NCBI GenBank assembly: GCA_900553515.1
Contig: USDN01000005.1
Location: forward strand, 1-64,000
Length of the DNA: 64,000 nucleotides
From: an uncultured Blautia sp.
GTDB taxonomy: Bacteria; Bacillota; Clostridia; Lachnospirales; Lachnospiraceae
Reading direction: 5' to 3'
The notes beneath the pieces are model-generated. The model did no database searches, was not told the DNA's origin, and worked only from the letters and a program-made list of their open reading frames with translations. Numbering within the stretch: position 1 is the first letter of the stretch; each line of letters opens with the position of its first letter. Made by a program: the position numbers and the translations under genes. This document shows positions 44,300 to 53,395 of this stretch, in pieces.

Positions 44300-45976
44300 A
44301 TGAGTAACAACACAAACAAAGATTACACGCAGCTTCATATTCATGCGTCAGATCATCCCAAAGCATATGCGCCGCATATACTGATCCTTAACATTGTGAT
44401 GAGTATTCTTGGCGCGATCATTGGTCTTGAGCTGATCGTACGTACCGGTGTGGCTCCCAACACTTCCATCGTAGGCGCATTATTCGCCATCATTATTTCT
44501 CGCATCCCTGTTGCGATCCTGAAAAAATATCAGAGTATTCATTGCCAGAACCTGATCCAGACTTCTATTTCCGGTGCGACCTTTTCCGCAGCCAACTGTT
44601 TCCTGCTTCCGATCGGCGTACCGGTAATCATGGGGAAACCGGAGCTGATGTTCCCAATGCTGATCGGTTCTTTCCTTGCAACCATTATTGATGCAACAAT
44701 TCTTTATAAAACCTTTGATTCAGAAATGTTCCCGGCAGAAGGGGCATGGCCTCCGGGTGTGGCGTCTGCACAGTCTATTCTTGCCGTTGTAGAAAAAGGA
44801 AAAAAAGCCCTGCTGCTTTTGGTAGGTATGGCGATCGGCGTAGGCGGCAAGATGATCGGTATTCCTACAGACCTTCTGGGTGTTTCCTGGTTTGGCGATT
44901 TTGCAGCTATGGCAGCCCTTGGCGTGGGAAGTATTGTAATTGGTATTATCAAAACAAACGGATTTATCATTGATATTTTTGGAACAAGTCTTCCGATTAT
45001 CACAAACCTTTTCGGAGAAGGCGCTGATCTGATGTCAAAGCAGATGTTCCAGTACATGCCTCATGGCATCATGATCGGTGCAGGTATCATTTCTCTGGTT
45101 CAGTGCGGACGTATGCTCTTTAAGAAAAGCGACGGAGACAGTGCGGCAAGTAAATTCTCCTCCAGTATGGCAAACATGAAAAAAGCCCTTGGCGGCGGTT
45201 ATGTGGCATATCTTGTAGTTGCAGTGCTTCTTGCAGTAATCACAGGCATCTGGTCTGAAATGAATTTCTTCCAGCTCATCATCTGGGTGATCTTCTCTGC
45301 ATTTGCAGCCATTGCCTCTGAATTGATCGTTGGTATCTCCGCCATGCATTCCGGATGGTTCCCGGGATTTGCAACAGCCCTTATTTTCCTGATTGTTGGT
45401 ATGCTCATCGGTTTCCCGGCAATTCCTCTTGGAATCCTGGTAGCTTATACTTCTGCAACCGGTCCGGCATTTTCTGACATGGCATACGACTTGAAATGTG
45501 GTTATATCCTTCGTGGATGCGGACAGGACAGAGAACTGGAGCTGGAAGGAAGAAAGCAGCAGTATTATTCTGAAATGATCGGATTTGTAGTAGCATTTGT
45601 ACTGGTTGCCATTATGGCAAATAAATATTTTGACCAGGGTCTTTTTGCCCCGGTTGACGCTACCTTTGCAGCAACCATCGAAGCAGGCGCAGGAGCAGGC
45701 GTGGCAAAATGGCTGATCATCTGGGCGATCCCAGGTGCGATCATCCAGCTTCTTGGAGGATCCAGACAGGTAGGTATCCTCTTTGCAACAGGTCTTCTGG
45801 TAGGCTCCACCATCAACGGACTTACCATCCTGATCGCTCTTCTTATCAGATATGTCCTTGTAAGACGTAATAAAGAGAATGAGCAGACACTGAATATCCT
45901 GGGTGCAGGTTCCCTTGCCGGCGCGGCATTGTACAGTTTCTTCACTGCAACGCTGTCCCTTGGTAAGAAAAAATAG
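44300..45976 (+). CDS. OPT family oligopeptide transporter
   Basis: A 558-residue polytopic protein of the OPT/YSL family with about fourteen hydrophobic segments. Family markers are GVASAQSILAVVEKGKKA, GGSRQVGILFATGLLVGS and YILRGCGQDRELELEGRKQQ. OPT carriers take up small peptides, glutathione or metal-chelates with protons. AAGGAGG lies 10 bases before ATG 44300; an ATG at 44291 is only one base after it. The gene opens an operon with DUF917, DUF1177, AroM-like, M29 and racemase genes, so it is likely the importer of their substrate. Confidence 0.92.
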   Translation: MSNNTNKDYTQLHIHASDHPKAYAPHILILNIVMSILGAIIGLELIVRTGVAPNTSIVGALFAIIISRIPVAILKKYQSIHCQNLIQTSISGATFSAANCFLLPIGVPVIMGKPELMFPMLIGSFLATIIDATILYKTFDSEMFPAEGAWPPGVASAQSILAVVEKGKKALLLLVGMAIGVGGKMIGIPTDLLGVSWFGDFAAMAALGVGSIVIGIIKTNGFIIDIFGTSLPIITNLFGEGADLMSKQMFQYMPHGIMIGAGIISLVQCGRMLFKKSDGDSAASKFSSSMANMKKALGGGYVAYLVVAVLLAVITGIWSEMNFFQLIIWVIFSAFAAIASELIVGISAMHSGWFPGFATALIFLIVGMLIGFPAIPLGILVAYTSATGPAFSDMAYDLKCGYILRGCGQDRELELEGRKQQYYSEMIGFVVAFVLVAIMANKYFDQGLFAPVDATFAATIEAGAGAGVAKWLIIWAIPGAIIQLLGGSRQVGILFATGLLVGSTINGLTILIALLIRYVLVRRNKENEQTLNILGAGSLAGAALYSFFTATLSLGKKK

Positions 45977-46000
45977 CAATGATAAATAAAAGAAAGAAGC

Positions 46001-47092
46001 GTGGATAAATTGAAAAACAAAGGAATACGACTGACAAAAGATCTTCTCGATGCTGCCCTTTATGGAGGAACCATTCTTGGCGGCGGTGGCGGCGGAGACG
46101 CAAAAAAAGGAAGAAAATATGCAGAGCTTGCCGTTCAGTACACAGATCTGAGACTGATCCAGGCAGAGGATCTGGGGGATGATGACATTGTACTGACAGC
46201 GTCGCTGGTAGGCGCTCCCAATGCAGAAAATCAGTTTATGACACCAAAGGATCTGGCAAGAACCGTAGAGATTCTTCAGAAAAACTGTGATTTTCCCATT
46301 GCTGGGATCATTACGAATGAGCAGGGAGGAGAAGCCACAGTCAACGGATGGCTTCAGGCAGCAGTTCTCGGTCTTCCTGTAGTCGACGTTCCCTGTAACG
46401 GCCGCGCGCATCCTACAGGTGTCATGGGCAGCATGAATCTTCACAAAATAAAGGATTACAAAACAGTCCAGGCCTGTGTAGGAGGAAATCCGGATACAGG
46501 AAACCATGTAGAATGTTTTTTTGAAGGAAGTATTGAACATACATCTAAACTGGTACGTCTGGCCTCTATTGAGGCCGGCGGACTGGTAGCAGTGGCCAGA
46601 AATCCGGTAACGGTTTCCTATGCAAAAGAGAACGGAGCTCCGGGAGGCGTACAGTTTGCCATTGAAACAGGAAAAGCATTTCTGAAAGGACTGGAAACCT
46701 CTGTAGAAGAAGGAATCCAACAGCTTTGCTCTTTCCTTAATGGAAAAGTTCTGGCAAAAGGAAAAACAGAGAATTTCTCCATTGAAACTACAGGCGGTTT
46801 TGATGTGGGTTACGCAACAGTAGACGGATGTGAACTTACTTTCTGGAATGAATATGCAACAGCGGAAAAAGACGGTGTCCGTCTGGCAACATTCCCGGAT
46901 CTGATTATGACGATCAATGCCGAAACCGGCGAGCCGGTGACAACTGCCATGATGGAAGAAGGTCTTGAGGTTTATGTGATAGCCGCAGATAAAAAGAATC
47001 TGAAGCTTTCCCCTGCAATGTATGCACCAGAGCTTCTGAAAGCAACCGAAGATGTGATAAAAAAAGAACTGATCAGCTATCTTGACAAATAA
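46001..47092 (+). CDS. DUF917 (S-methyl thiohydantoin desulfurase-like) protein
   Basis: A 363-residue DUF917 protein. The glycine-rich GGTILGGGGGGDAKKGRKYA near residue 22 is the family hallmark, and the PCNGRAHPTGVMGSMNLH segment lies near 133. Relatives include desulfurases acting on S-methyl thiohydantoins and domains near hydantoinases, which suggests a cyclic amide substrate. The start is uncertain: GTG 46001 and TTG 46010 both have weak sites. It follows the OPT gene by 24 bases. The catalytic activity here is not established. Confidence 0.85.
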   Translation: MDKLKNKGIRLTKDLLDAALYGGTILGGGGGGDAKKGRKYAELAVQYTDLRLIQAEDLGDDDIVLTASLVGAPNAENQFMTPKDLARTVEILQKNCDFPIAGIITNEQGGEATVNGWLQAAVLGLPVVDVPCNGRAHPTGVMGSMNLHKIKDYKTVQACVGGNPDTGNHVECFFEGSIEHTSKLVRLASIEAGGLVAVARNPVTVSYAKENGAPGGVQFAIETGKAFLKGLETSVEEGIQQLCSFLNGKVLAKGKTENFSIETTGGFDVGYATVDGCELTFWNEYATAEKDGVRLATFPDLIMTINAETGEPVTTAMMEEGLEVYVIAADKKNLKLSPAMYAPELLKATEDVIKKELISYLDK

Positions 47093-47106
47093 AGGAGGAC
47101 AGACCT

Positions 47107-48045
47107 ATGTTAATGAAACACATTATTGATGCTTATGAAGTGCTTGACAGCACCTATGTAACCGGAGAAAAAGTAAAGGAATATCTTCTGGGGATCAAAC
47201 CGGACGCAAACATTGAAGTTTATGAGCTGGTAGGACCAAAAGGAAGCACCGATATGCTGAAAGTGCGTATCCCCGGAACCAGAGGAAAAATGAACGGAGG
47301 AGACGCTCCTACCATCGGTCTTCTCGGACGTCTTGGCGGTATCGGCGCGCGTCCGGAGAGAATCGGTTTTGTCTCTGACGGCGACGGCGCTCTCTGTGCA
47401 GTTGCTCTTGCAGCAAAGCTTCTTGATATGCAGAACAAAGGCGATTTCCTGGAGGGCGACGTATTTATTTCCACACATATCTGCCCGGATGCGCCGACTG
47501 CGCCTCATGACCCGGTTCCGTTTATGGGATCTCCGGTAGAAATGTCTCAGGTAAACAGAGAAGAGGTTTCCCCTGAACTGGATGCCATCCTGTCTGTTGA
47601 TACGACCAAAGGCAACCGTGTAATCAACACAAGAGGCTTTGCTATTTCTCCAACTGTAAAAGAAGGTTATATTTTAAGAACCTCTGAGGATCTTCTGGAT
47701 CTTATGCAGATCACAACCGGAAAACTTCCTTATGTATTCCCTCTGGCTCTGCAGGATATCACACCATATGGAAATGATGTACATCATATCAACAGTGTTC
47801 TTCAGCCATGTACGGCAACCAATGCGCCGGTAGTAGGTGTGGCGATTACAGCGGAAACCATGGTACCGGGATGTGCTACAGGAGCTACCCATGCTTCAGA
47901 TGTAGAAGAGGCGGCGCGCTTTATGCTTGAAGTTGCAAAGGCGTTTGGCAAAGGTCAGTGTAAATTCTATGATGAAGAGGAATATGCAAGACTGATTAAA
48001 CTTTATGGAGATCTGAAGCATTTCCAGACTCTCGGAAACGAATAA
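47107..48045 (+). CDS. DUF1177 family protein
   Basis: A 312-residue DUF1177 protein, complete. Conserved parts include GGDAPTIGLLGRLGGIGARP, ISTHICPDAPTAPHDPVPFM and ETMVPGCATGATHASDVEEA. The His, Asp and Cys residues look like possible metal or catalytic sites, but the family has no proven reaction. AAAGGAGG lies 8 bases before ATG 47107. DUF1177 and AroM-like genes often adjoin in Clostridia; here they are 12 bases apart, one operon. Confidence 0.88.
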   Translation: MLMKHIIDAYEVLDSTYVTGEKVKEYLLGIKPDANIEVYELVGPKGSTDMLKVRIPGTRGKMNGGDAPTIGLLGRLGGIGARPERIGFVSDGDGALCAVALAAKLLDMQNKGDFLEGDVFISTHICPDAPTAPHDPVPFMGSPVEMSQVNREEVSPELDAILSVDTTKGNRVINTRGFAISPTVKEGYILRTSEDLLDLMQITTGKLPYVFPLALQDITPYGNDVHHINSVLQPCTATNAPVVGVAITAETMVPGCATGATHASDVEEAARFMLEVAKAFGKGQCKFYDEEEYARLIKLYGDLKHFQTLGNE

Positions 48046-48057
48046 GGAGGAGTTCCT

Positions 48058-48732
48058 ATGAAGATCGGCGCAGTTACCATCGGACAGTCTCCCAGAGTGG
48101 ATGTCACGAAAGATATTATGGGACTTTTTGACGATTCTCTGGAGCTGGTGCAGGCCGGAGGGCTGGACGGCCTTACCAGAGAAGAGATCGAAGCCTTTGC
48201 ACCGGGACCGGAAGATTATGTTCTGGTGTCAAGGCTTACAGACGGAAGCTCTGTAACCTTTGCAGAACGTCATATTCTTCCCAGGCTTCAGAATGCCATT
48301 ACAAAAATGGAAGAAGAGGGATGTGCCTTAGTAATGATGTTCTGTACGGGAAGTTTTCCGGAAAGTCTTTCTGCGAAAAACATTCCATTGATCTATCCCT
48401 GCGAGCTTCTGAACAGACTGGTGCCTCTGATGACAAAAAAATCCAGCATCATCTGTATGACTCCATCGCCTTTGCAGACCGTGCAGTGTGAGGAAAAATG
48501 GAAAAAATATGTAGATCAGGTAAAAGCTGTGGCAGCTTCTCCCTATGGGGAATGGGATGCCCTGGAGGAGGCTGCAGAACAGGTAAAAGATATGGACGGT
48601 GATCTTATCGTCCTGGACTGTATTGGGTATACACAGGAAATGAAGCGTATGTTTGCAGAAAAAACAGGCAAAAAAGTAGTCCTTCCAAGAACACTTCTTG
48701 CCCGTGTGGTTTCTGAACTTACGAATCTGTAA
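48058..48732 (+). CDS. AroM family protein
   Basis: A 224-residue AroM-like protein. IGAVTIGQSPRVDVTKDIM at the start and the cysteine-bearing ALVMMFCTGSFPE near residue 97 are typical; a second such loop is IVLDCIGYTQEMKR near 180. The two loops with Cys recall the Asp/Glu racemase fold, so an isomerase-type reaction is possible but unproven. GGAGGAG precedes the ATG. It lies between DUF1177 and an M29-like peptidase gene. Confidence 0.88.
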   Translation: MKIGAVTIGQSPRVDVTKDIMGLFDDSLELVQAGGLDGLTREEIEAFAPGPEDYVLVSRLTDGSSVTFAERHILPRLQNAITKMEEEGCALVMMFCTGSFPESLSAKNIPLIYPCELLNRLVPLMTKKSSIICMTPSPLQTVQCEEKWKKYVDQVKAVAASPYGEWDALEEAAEQVKDMDGDLIVLDCIGYTQEMKRMFAEKTGKKVVLPRTLLARVVSELTNL

Positions 48733-48760
48733 GAGATATGCGTAAAAAGGAGCAAAGAAA

Positions 48761-49705
48761 ATGAATCAGTTAGTAAAGACAGCGGAAGGGGTTCTTTCCT
48801 CCTGCCTGGCAGTAAAAAAGGGAGAAGAGGTACTTATCGTAACCGATAATACCAGAAAAGAAATTGGAGAAGCAATTTATGAGGCGGCAGGAAATCTGGG
48901 CTGCGAAAGGCTTCTTATGGTAATGAATGAGAGAGAACTCAGCGGACAGGAGCCTCCAAAAGCAGTGGCGGCAGCCATGAAAAGTGCAGATGTGGTGATC
49001 GCGCCCACCGCTCAGTCCCTGACTCATACAAATGCCAGGATAGAGGCAGCCAAAGCCGGAACAAGGGTGGCTACCATGCCCGGCATCACAGAGGAAATGT
49101 TTTCTCAGGGAGCAATGACAGCCGATTATTCCAAGGTGGAAGAGTTGACAGCTGTGGTTACGGAAATGCTCTCAAAGGCTTCTGTGGCACGAATTGAAAA
49201 GGATGGTCATGTTCTGACCATCAACATAAGGGGAAGAGACGGCGTTCCAAGCCCGGGCGTATACCGGGAACCGGGAAAATGTGGAAATCTTCCTTCCGGA
49301 GAAGCATATATTGCACCTCTGGAGGATGGTTCTGAGGGGGAAATGGTCGTGGACGGTTCCATGGTAGGTATCGGAAAGCTGGACAGCCCTCTTCATATGG
49401 TGATCTCCGGTGGAAAGCTGCGTTCGGTAACAGGAGAAAAAAGCGAAAATCTGGATGTTCTCCTGAAAAATGAAACAAACGGAACGCTCTGTGAGCTGGG
49501 AATCGGAACAAACGAAGCGGCTGTATTAAACGGCATTATCCTGGAAGATGAAAAAGTTTACGGAACAGTGCATATTGCTTTTGGAACAAACACCTCTTTT
49601 GGCGGAGTAAACAAGGCAGAATGTCATATGGACGGTATCATTCTTCGCCCTACTCTGTATCTGGATGAGGTAAAAGTAATTGAGGATGGGGTGTTCCTCG
49701 TATAA
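48761..49705 (+). CDS. M29-like (aminopeptidase T type) metallopeptidase
   Basis: A 314-residue protein of the leucyl/thermophilic aminopeptidase group. The metal-binding C-terminal region is kept: ELGIGTNEAAVLNG, GTVHIAFGTNTSFGGVN and the ligand-bearing ECHMDGIIL at the end. The N-terminal domain is shorter than in AmpS and AmpT (about 400 residues). It probably removes amino-terminal residues from short peptides inside the cell, in line with the OPT importer upstream. AAAAAGGAG is 8 bases before the ATG. Confidence 0.85.
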   Translation: MNQLVKTAEGVLSSCLAVKKGEEVLIVTDNTRKEIGEAIYEAAGNLGCERLLMVMNERELSGQEPPKAVAAAMKSADVVIAPTAQSLTHTNARIEAAKAGTRVATMPGITEEMFSQGAMTADYSKVEELTAVVTEMLSKASVARIEKDGHVLTINIRGRDGVPSPGVYREPGKCGNLPSGEAYIAPLEDGSEGEMVVDGSMVGIGKLDSPLHMVISGGKLRSVTGEKSENLDVLLKNETNGTLCELGIGTNEAAVLNGIILEDEKVYGTVHIAFGTNTSFGGVNKAECHMDGIILRPTLYLDEVKVIEDGVFLV

Positions 49706-49720
49706 AGAGAGGTGACTTTT

Positions 49721-50371
49721 TTGGAGAAGAAATTTAAGATCGGTCTGATCAGAGTGCTGACTACAGAAAATGAAGAGGTACTGCTGGCACATGAAAGACA
49801 GCTGAAATCTTATTTTCCTCAGCTTCAGATCGAAACAAAATGTATTCCGGATCAGTATGAAGGCATCCATACTCCGGAACTTGGAGAAATTGCAGTGCCG
49901 AAGATCGTAGAAACTGCCAGAAGCTTTGAAGATGCGGATATGATTATTGTCAGCTGTGCGGACGATCCGGGTGTGGAGGAGATACGGGAAGCCCTTCCCG
50001 GGATTCCGGTGACAGGCGGAGGAGAGACCACGGTGGCTCTTGCTCTCAAATATGGAGAAAAAATCGGAGTTCTGGGGATCACCGACTATGCCCCGAAAGC
50101 ATATGTAAGGATGATTCCGGATCAGATGATCCTGGGCAAACCGGACGGAGTGAACAGCACACTGGATCTTATGACCCCGGAAGGACGGAAAAGCGCAGTG
50201 GAAATGGCATGTAAATTAAAAGAACAGGGGGCACAGGTTCTTGCTCTTGCATGTACAGGAATGGCGACTATCGGGATCGCAAAGGAGCTGGAGGAGGCTA
50301 CCGGTCTTCCGGTGATCGATCCGGTAATGGCAGAAGGTCTGTTTGCGTATTATGAGTATCTGAAAAAATAA
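49721..50371 (+). CDS. Asp/Glu/hydantoin racemase family protein
   Basis: A 216-residue racemase-fold protein. The two catalytic cysteines sit in MIIVSCADDPGVEEIRE (near residue 73) and LALACTGMATIG (near 175), the usual pair for cofactor-free racemases. The substrate could be aspartate, glutamate or a hydantoin; the last suits the DUF917 neighbour. TTG 49721 is preferred because AGAGAGG lies 8 bases upstream; a GTG at 49712 is within that site. It ends the operon, followed by a strong terminator. Confidence 0.87.
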   Translation: MEKKFKIGLIRVLTTENEEVLLAHERQLKSYFPQLQIETKCIPDQYEGIHTPELGEIAVPKIVETARSFEDADMIIVSCADDPGVEEIREALPGIPVTGGGETTVALALKYGEKIGVLGITDYAPKAYVRMIPDQMILGKPDGVNSTLDLMTPEGRKSAVEMACKLKEQGAQVLALACTGMATIGIAKELEEATGLPVIDPVMAEGLFAYYEYLKK

Positions 50372-50400
50372 CAGCACAGCATCGTTGCTGCGAACAGTAA

Positions 50401-50450
50401 AACAGAGTCGGTTATCCTGATCACCATGGACGACAGACTCTGTTTTTTTT
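50401..50450 (+). terminator. Terminator of the OPT-racemase operon
   Basis: AACAGAGTC (50401-50409) and GACTCTGTT (50436-50444) form a 9-bp stem, followed by TTTTTT. The next gene must have a promoter in 50450-50500; TACAAC at 50472-50477 is a poor candidate -10. Confidence 0.85.
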
Positions 50451-50512
50451 CGCTGAGATGTGGTAAACTAGTACAACGAAAACTAAATGATACAAAACAG
50501 GGAGGAAAAGAG

Positions 50513-51247
50513 ATGAACGAGTATCTGAAACAGGTAAACAGCCTGCCCTTTTATCTGATCGTGGGCGGGGTTTTATTGTTTATCCTGATCATGTGTGTGT
50601 GGTTTCTGGTAAAAAGCTACCGGGCGGGGATTGCTATTGGAATGGACAAAAAAGTGATGCGAAGAGCGATCATGTCCAGCGCTACTTTTTCCATTCTTCC
50701 AGGCGTCAGCATACTTCTGGGTGTGATCGCACTCAGCGGGAGCCTTGGAGTGCCGCTGTCCTGGCTGAGACTTTCCGTTGTAGGGGCTCTTCAGTATGAA
50801 CTGAATGTGGCGGAGATAGCTGCTACCAGTATGGGACTTTCCGGACTGAAGGTAAGTGAAATGTCCATAGCAGCATTTACAACCATTGCCCTTGTAATGA
50901 CAGCGGGGATTTTAAGTGGTATCACCTGCTGTATCTTTGGCCTGAAAAAATATCTGACCAGGTTTCAGAAAAAAGAGAAAAAAGCAGAAGGCAGCCGTCC
51001 GGGTTTTGGAGCTTATGCGACTATTGCTATGTTTATCGGCCTTTGCAGCGCGTATATCGGTTCTTATGTAGGTACATGGACTGCGTTCAAAAATCATCTG
51101 CCCCTTATGGTGGCAGGTGTTTCCGCACTGACAATGGCAGTTTTTGAATATCTGATCGTGAAGAAAAAAATGGAATGGCTGGAAAATTTCAGCGTCGCAG
51201 TCAGCATGATCGTGGGAATGACCGCAGCCGTTCTGATCAGTCTTTAG
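50513..51247 (+). CDS. DUF5058 family membrane protein
   Basis: A 244-residue membrane protein with about six hydrophobic segments. DUF5058 markers are VMRRAIMSSATFSILPGVSI and GALQYELNVAEIAATSMGL. ATG 50513 has GGGAGG 9 bases upstream; the frame extends upstream to 50426 but runs into the terminator. It is 12 bases before a second membrane protein gene and that gene is 17 bases before an M20 peptidase gene. A two-part transporter is the natural guess, but no transport motif is recognised. Function is unknown. Confidence 0.85.
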   Translation: MNEYLKQVNSLPFYLIVGGVLLFILIMCVWFLVKSYRAGIAIGMDKKVMRRAIMSSATFSILPGVSILLGVIALSGSLGVPLSWLRLSVVGALQYELNVAEIAATSMGLSGLKVSEMSIAAFTTIALVMTAGILSGITCCIFGLKKYLTRFQKKEKKAEGSRPGFGAYATIAMFIGLCSAYIGSYVGTWTAFKNHLPLMVAGVSALTMAVFEYLIVKKKMEWLENFSVAVSMIVGMTAAVLISL

Positions 51248-51259
51248 GAGGAAAAGTAA

Positions 51260-51931
51260 ATGGAGAAAGAGAAATTTCTGGAAGAATTTAACAGACAGCA
51301 GCATCGCCTGGGAAGGATAATGCTGATCGCAGCCGCAGTCCTGCTTCTGGCAGTTCCTTTTCTGCTTGGCGGCATATATGGAGCCTTTCCGGATCTGAAG
51401 AGCTTTTTAAATGGTTTTATTAAGGTAGGAATGGTCTATATTCCTGTGGGGATCGTAGAATTTCTTGTATACGCACCCATGCTGGGAAATGGCGGAAGCT
51501 ATCTGACCTTTCTTACAGGAAACGTAACAAACCTGAAAATCCCCTGTGCCATGAATGCCAGGGACATTGCTAGAACCGAGGTTGGCACCGTAGAAAACGA
51601 GATTATTTCTACGTTAAGCGTGGCATCCAGCTCCATTGTAACCATGCTGGTGATCTTTGCAGGTGTCCTTCTTCTGGTTCCGCTGACTCCGGTACTGGAA
51701 AACCCGGTGCTGACTCCAGCCTTTGATACTGTGGTTCCGGCGCTTTTTGGAGCTCTGGGACTGAAATATTTCCGAAAAAGCATGAAGATCGCAGCTATCC
51801 CTCTGATTTCCATGACTCTTCTCTGCGTACTTGTGCCCGGAGCTATTTCACAGACCAGCATTCTTCTGATCCCGGCAGGCGGAATGGCTCTTGTGATCGG
51901 ATATGTTTTATGGAAAAAGAATAAGCTTTAA
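51260..51931 (+). CDS. Membrane protein partner of DUF5058
   Basis: A 223-residue protein with five or six hydrophobic segments and a short cytoplasmic head (KEKFLEEFNRQQHR). The central LGNGGSYLTFLTGNVTNLK and MNARDIARTEVGTVENEII look conserved and may face the other subunit. I can name no family. Together with the DUF5058 gene it forms a membrane pair beside an M20 peptidase, so it probably moves the peptidase substrate or product. AGGAGGAAAA precedes the ATG. Confidence 0.82.
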   Translation: MEKEKFLEEFNRQQHRLGRIMLIAAAVLLLAVPFLLGGIYGAFPDLKSFLNGFIKVGMVYIPVGIVEFLVYAPMLGNGGSYLTFLTGNVTNLKIPCAMNARDIARTEVGTVENEIISTLSVASSSIVTMLVIFAGVLLLVPLTPVLENPVLTPAFDTVVPALFGALGLKYFRKSMKIAAIPLISMTLLCVLVPGAISQTSILLIPAGGMALVIGYVLWKKNKL

Positions 51932-51948
51932 TCAAGGAGGATGACAAA

Positions 51949-53304
51949 ATGAGTATAAAAGAAAAAACCGAATCAAATGAAAGAGAAATATTTTATGGAG
52001 AAAGACTTGGAAAAATGATCCGCTGTGAGACAATTTCCAGCAGCTTTGATCAGGATCTCAGCAAGTTTTACCGATTCCATGAGGTTCTGGAGCAGCTTTT
52101 TCCAAATATACACAAAACCTGTGAAAAGTATGAATTTAATGGCAGCCTTCTGTTCAAATGGAACGGAAAAGGAAATGGAAAACCCATTCTTTTTATGAGC
52201 CATCAGGATGTTGTGGAGGCAAACGGACAGTGGGAACACGATCCTTTTGGCGGGGAGATCATCGACGGAGCTGTCTGGGGAAGAGGAACAGTGGATACCA
52301 AGGGCAGTCTTTTCTGTTTTCTTCAGGCAGCAGAGGAGCTGATCGGCAAAGGGTATGTACCGGAATGCGACGTATATCTTGCCAGCAGCTGTACGGAGGA
52401 GATCGGAGGAGAAGGCGCACCTCTTACCGTAAAATGGCTTCAGGAGCATGAGGTACAGCTGCGTTTCCTGATGGATGAAGGCGGAATGATCAAAGAAGAG
52501 CCTATGAAAGGGGTAAAGGGACGTTTTGCCATGGTAGGCTGCCTGGAAAAAGGTTATGGAGATATCCGTTTTACTGCCAGAGGAAATGGCGGACATGCCA
52601 GCGTACCTCAGAAACAGACTCCCCTTACACGTCTGGCAGCCTTTATGATGGATATTGAAAACCATAATCCCTTTACTGCCAAAATGAATCCTACCGTAGC
52701 AGAAATGTTTCGGAGAATGGCTCCCTGCACCCAGGGACCGCTGGGCACAGTAATGAAGTATGAGCGACAGCTGGAGCCCCTTCTGGAAAAACTTCTTCCA
52801 AAAGTCAACCCTCTGGGCGCTGCCATGATCTCTACAACCCTGAATTTCACCATGGCAAAGGGAGCAGATGGATTAAACGTCGTTCCTCAGGAGGCTTATG
52901 TAACAGGAAATATGCGTTTTATCCATCATCAGGGACCAAAGGAAAGTCTGGCTCTTGTATCAAAAATTGCAAAAAAATATGAAATTGAGGTAGAACCGAT
53001 CCTGATCCACGAACCCTGTCCGGTAGTAGACTACAAAGAAAAACCTTTCCGCCTGGTGGAGCATGTGGTCAGAAAAATGTTCCCGGGTGTGATCGTAGCC
53101 CCGTATGCCATGACAGGAGGAACCGACGCAAAATTTTATACCCCTGTCTGCAAAAACAGCATTCGTTTTGCCCCTCTGGAGATCAATGAGCAGCAGTATC
53201 AGAGTATCCATGGACTTAATGAAAATATTAATATCAATACACTTCCAAAGGCAGTTGATTTCTATAAACGAATTATCCGTCATATGGAAAACTGGAAAGA
53301 ATAA
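51949..53304 (+). CDS. M20 family metallopeptidase
   Basis: A 451-residue M20 peptidase (ArgE/DapE/CPG2 group). The metal and catalytic residues are visible: ILFMSHQDVVEA (His, catalytic Asp), WGRGTVDTKGSLF (bridging Asp), SSCTEEIGGEG (catalytic Glu and ligand Glu); the last His is in the C-terminal IHGLNENI. The lid domain lies at about 205-340 (GNGGHASVPQKQTP). It hydrolyses a dipeptide or N-acyl amino acid. AAGGAGG is 8 bases upstream. No signal peptide. It completes the 50513-53304 unit. Confidence 0.93.
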   Translation: MSIKEKTESNEREIFYGERLGKMIRCETISSSFDQDLSKFYRFHEVLEQLFPNIHKTCEKYEFNGSLLFKWNGKGNGKPILFMSHQDVVEANGQWEHDPFGGEIIDGAVWGRGTVDTKGSLFCFLQAAEELIGKGYVPECDVYLASSCTEEIGGEGAPLTVKWLQEHEVQLRFLMDEGGMIKEEPMKGVKGRFAMVGCLEKGYGDIRFTARGNGGHASVPQKQTPLTRLAAFMMDIENHNPFTAKMNPTVAEMFRRMAPCTQGPLGTVMKYERQLEPLLEKLLPKVNPLGAAMISTTLNFTMAKGADGLNVVPQEAYVTGNMRFIHHQGPKESLALVSKIAKKYEIEVEPILIHEPCPVVDYKEKPFRLVEHVVRKMFPGVIVAPYAMTGGTDAKFYTPVCKNSIRFAPLEINEQQYQSIHGLNENININTLPKAVDFYKRIIRHMENWKE

Positions 53305-53334
53305 GACAGATATGTGTGAATGTGGAGGATAGCG

Positions 53335-53363
53335 GTGAAATTTTTATTAAAATATAGTATAAT
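53335..53363 (+). promoter_or_regulatory. Possible promoter of the regulator-ABC cluster
   Basis: A perfect TATAAT (53358-53363) is preceded by TGAAAT (53336-53341), a poor -35, with a 16-base spacer. The weak -35 would suit an activator. Confidence 0.35.
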
Positions 53364-53395
53364 AGAAGGCAGAAAATACTAGAAAGGATTGCCTT

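Noticed and set aside
45035..46720. Minus-strand open frame of 561 codons across the OPT and DUF917 genes
   Set aside because: It covers two well-supported genes and has no family features; a shadow of their codon use.
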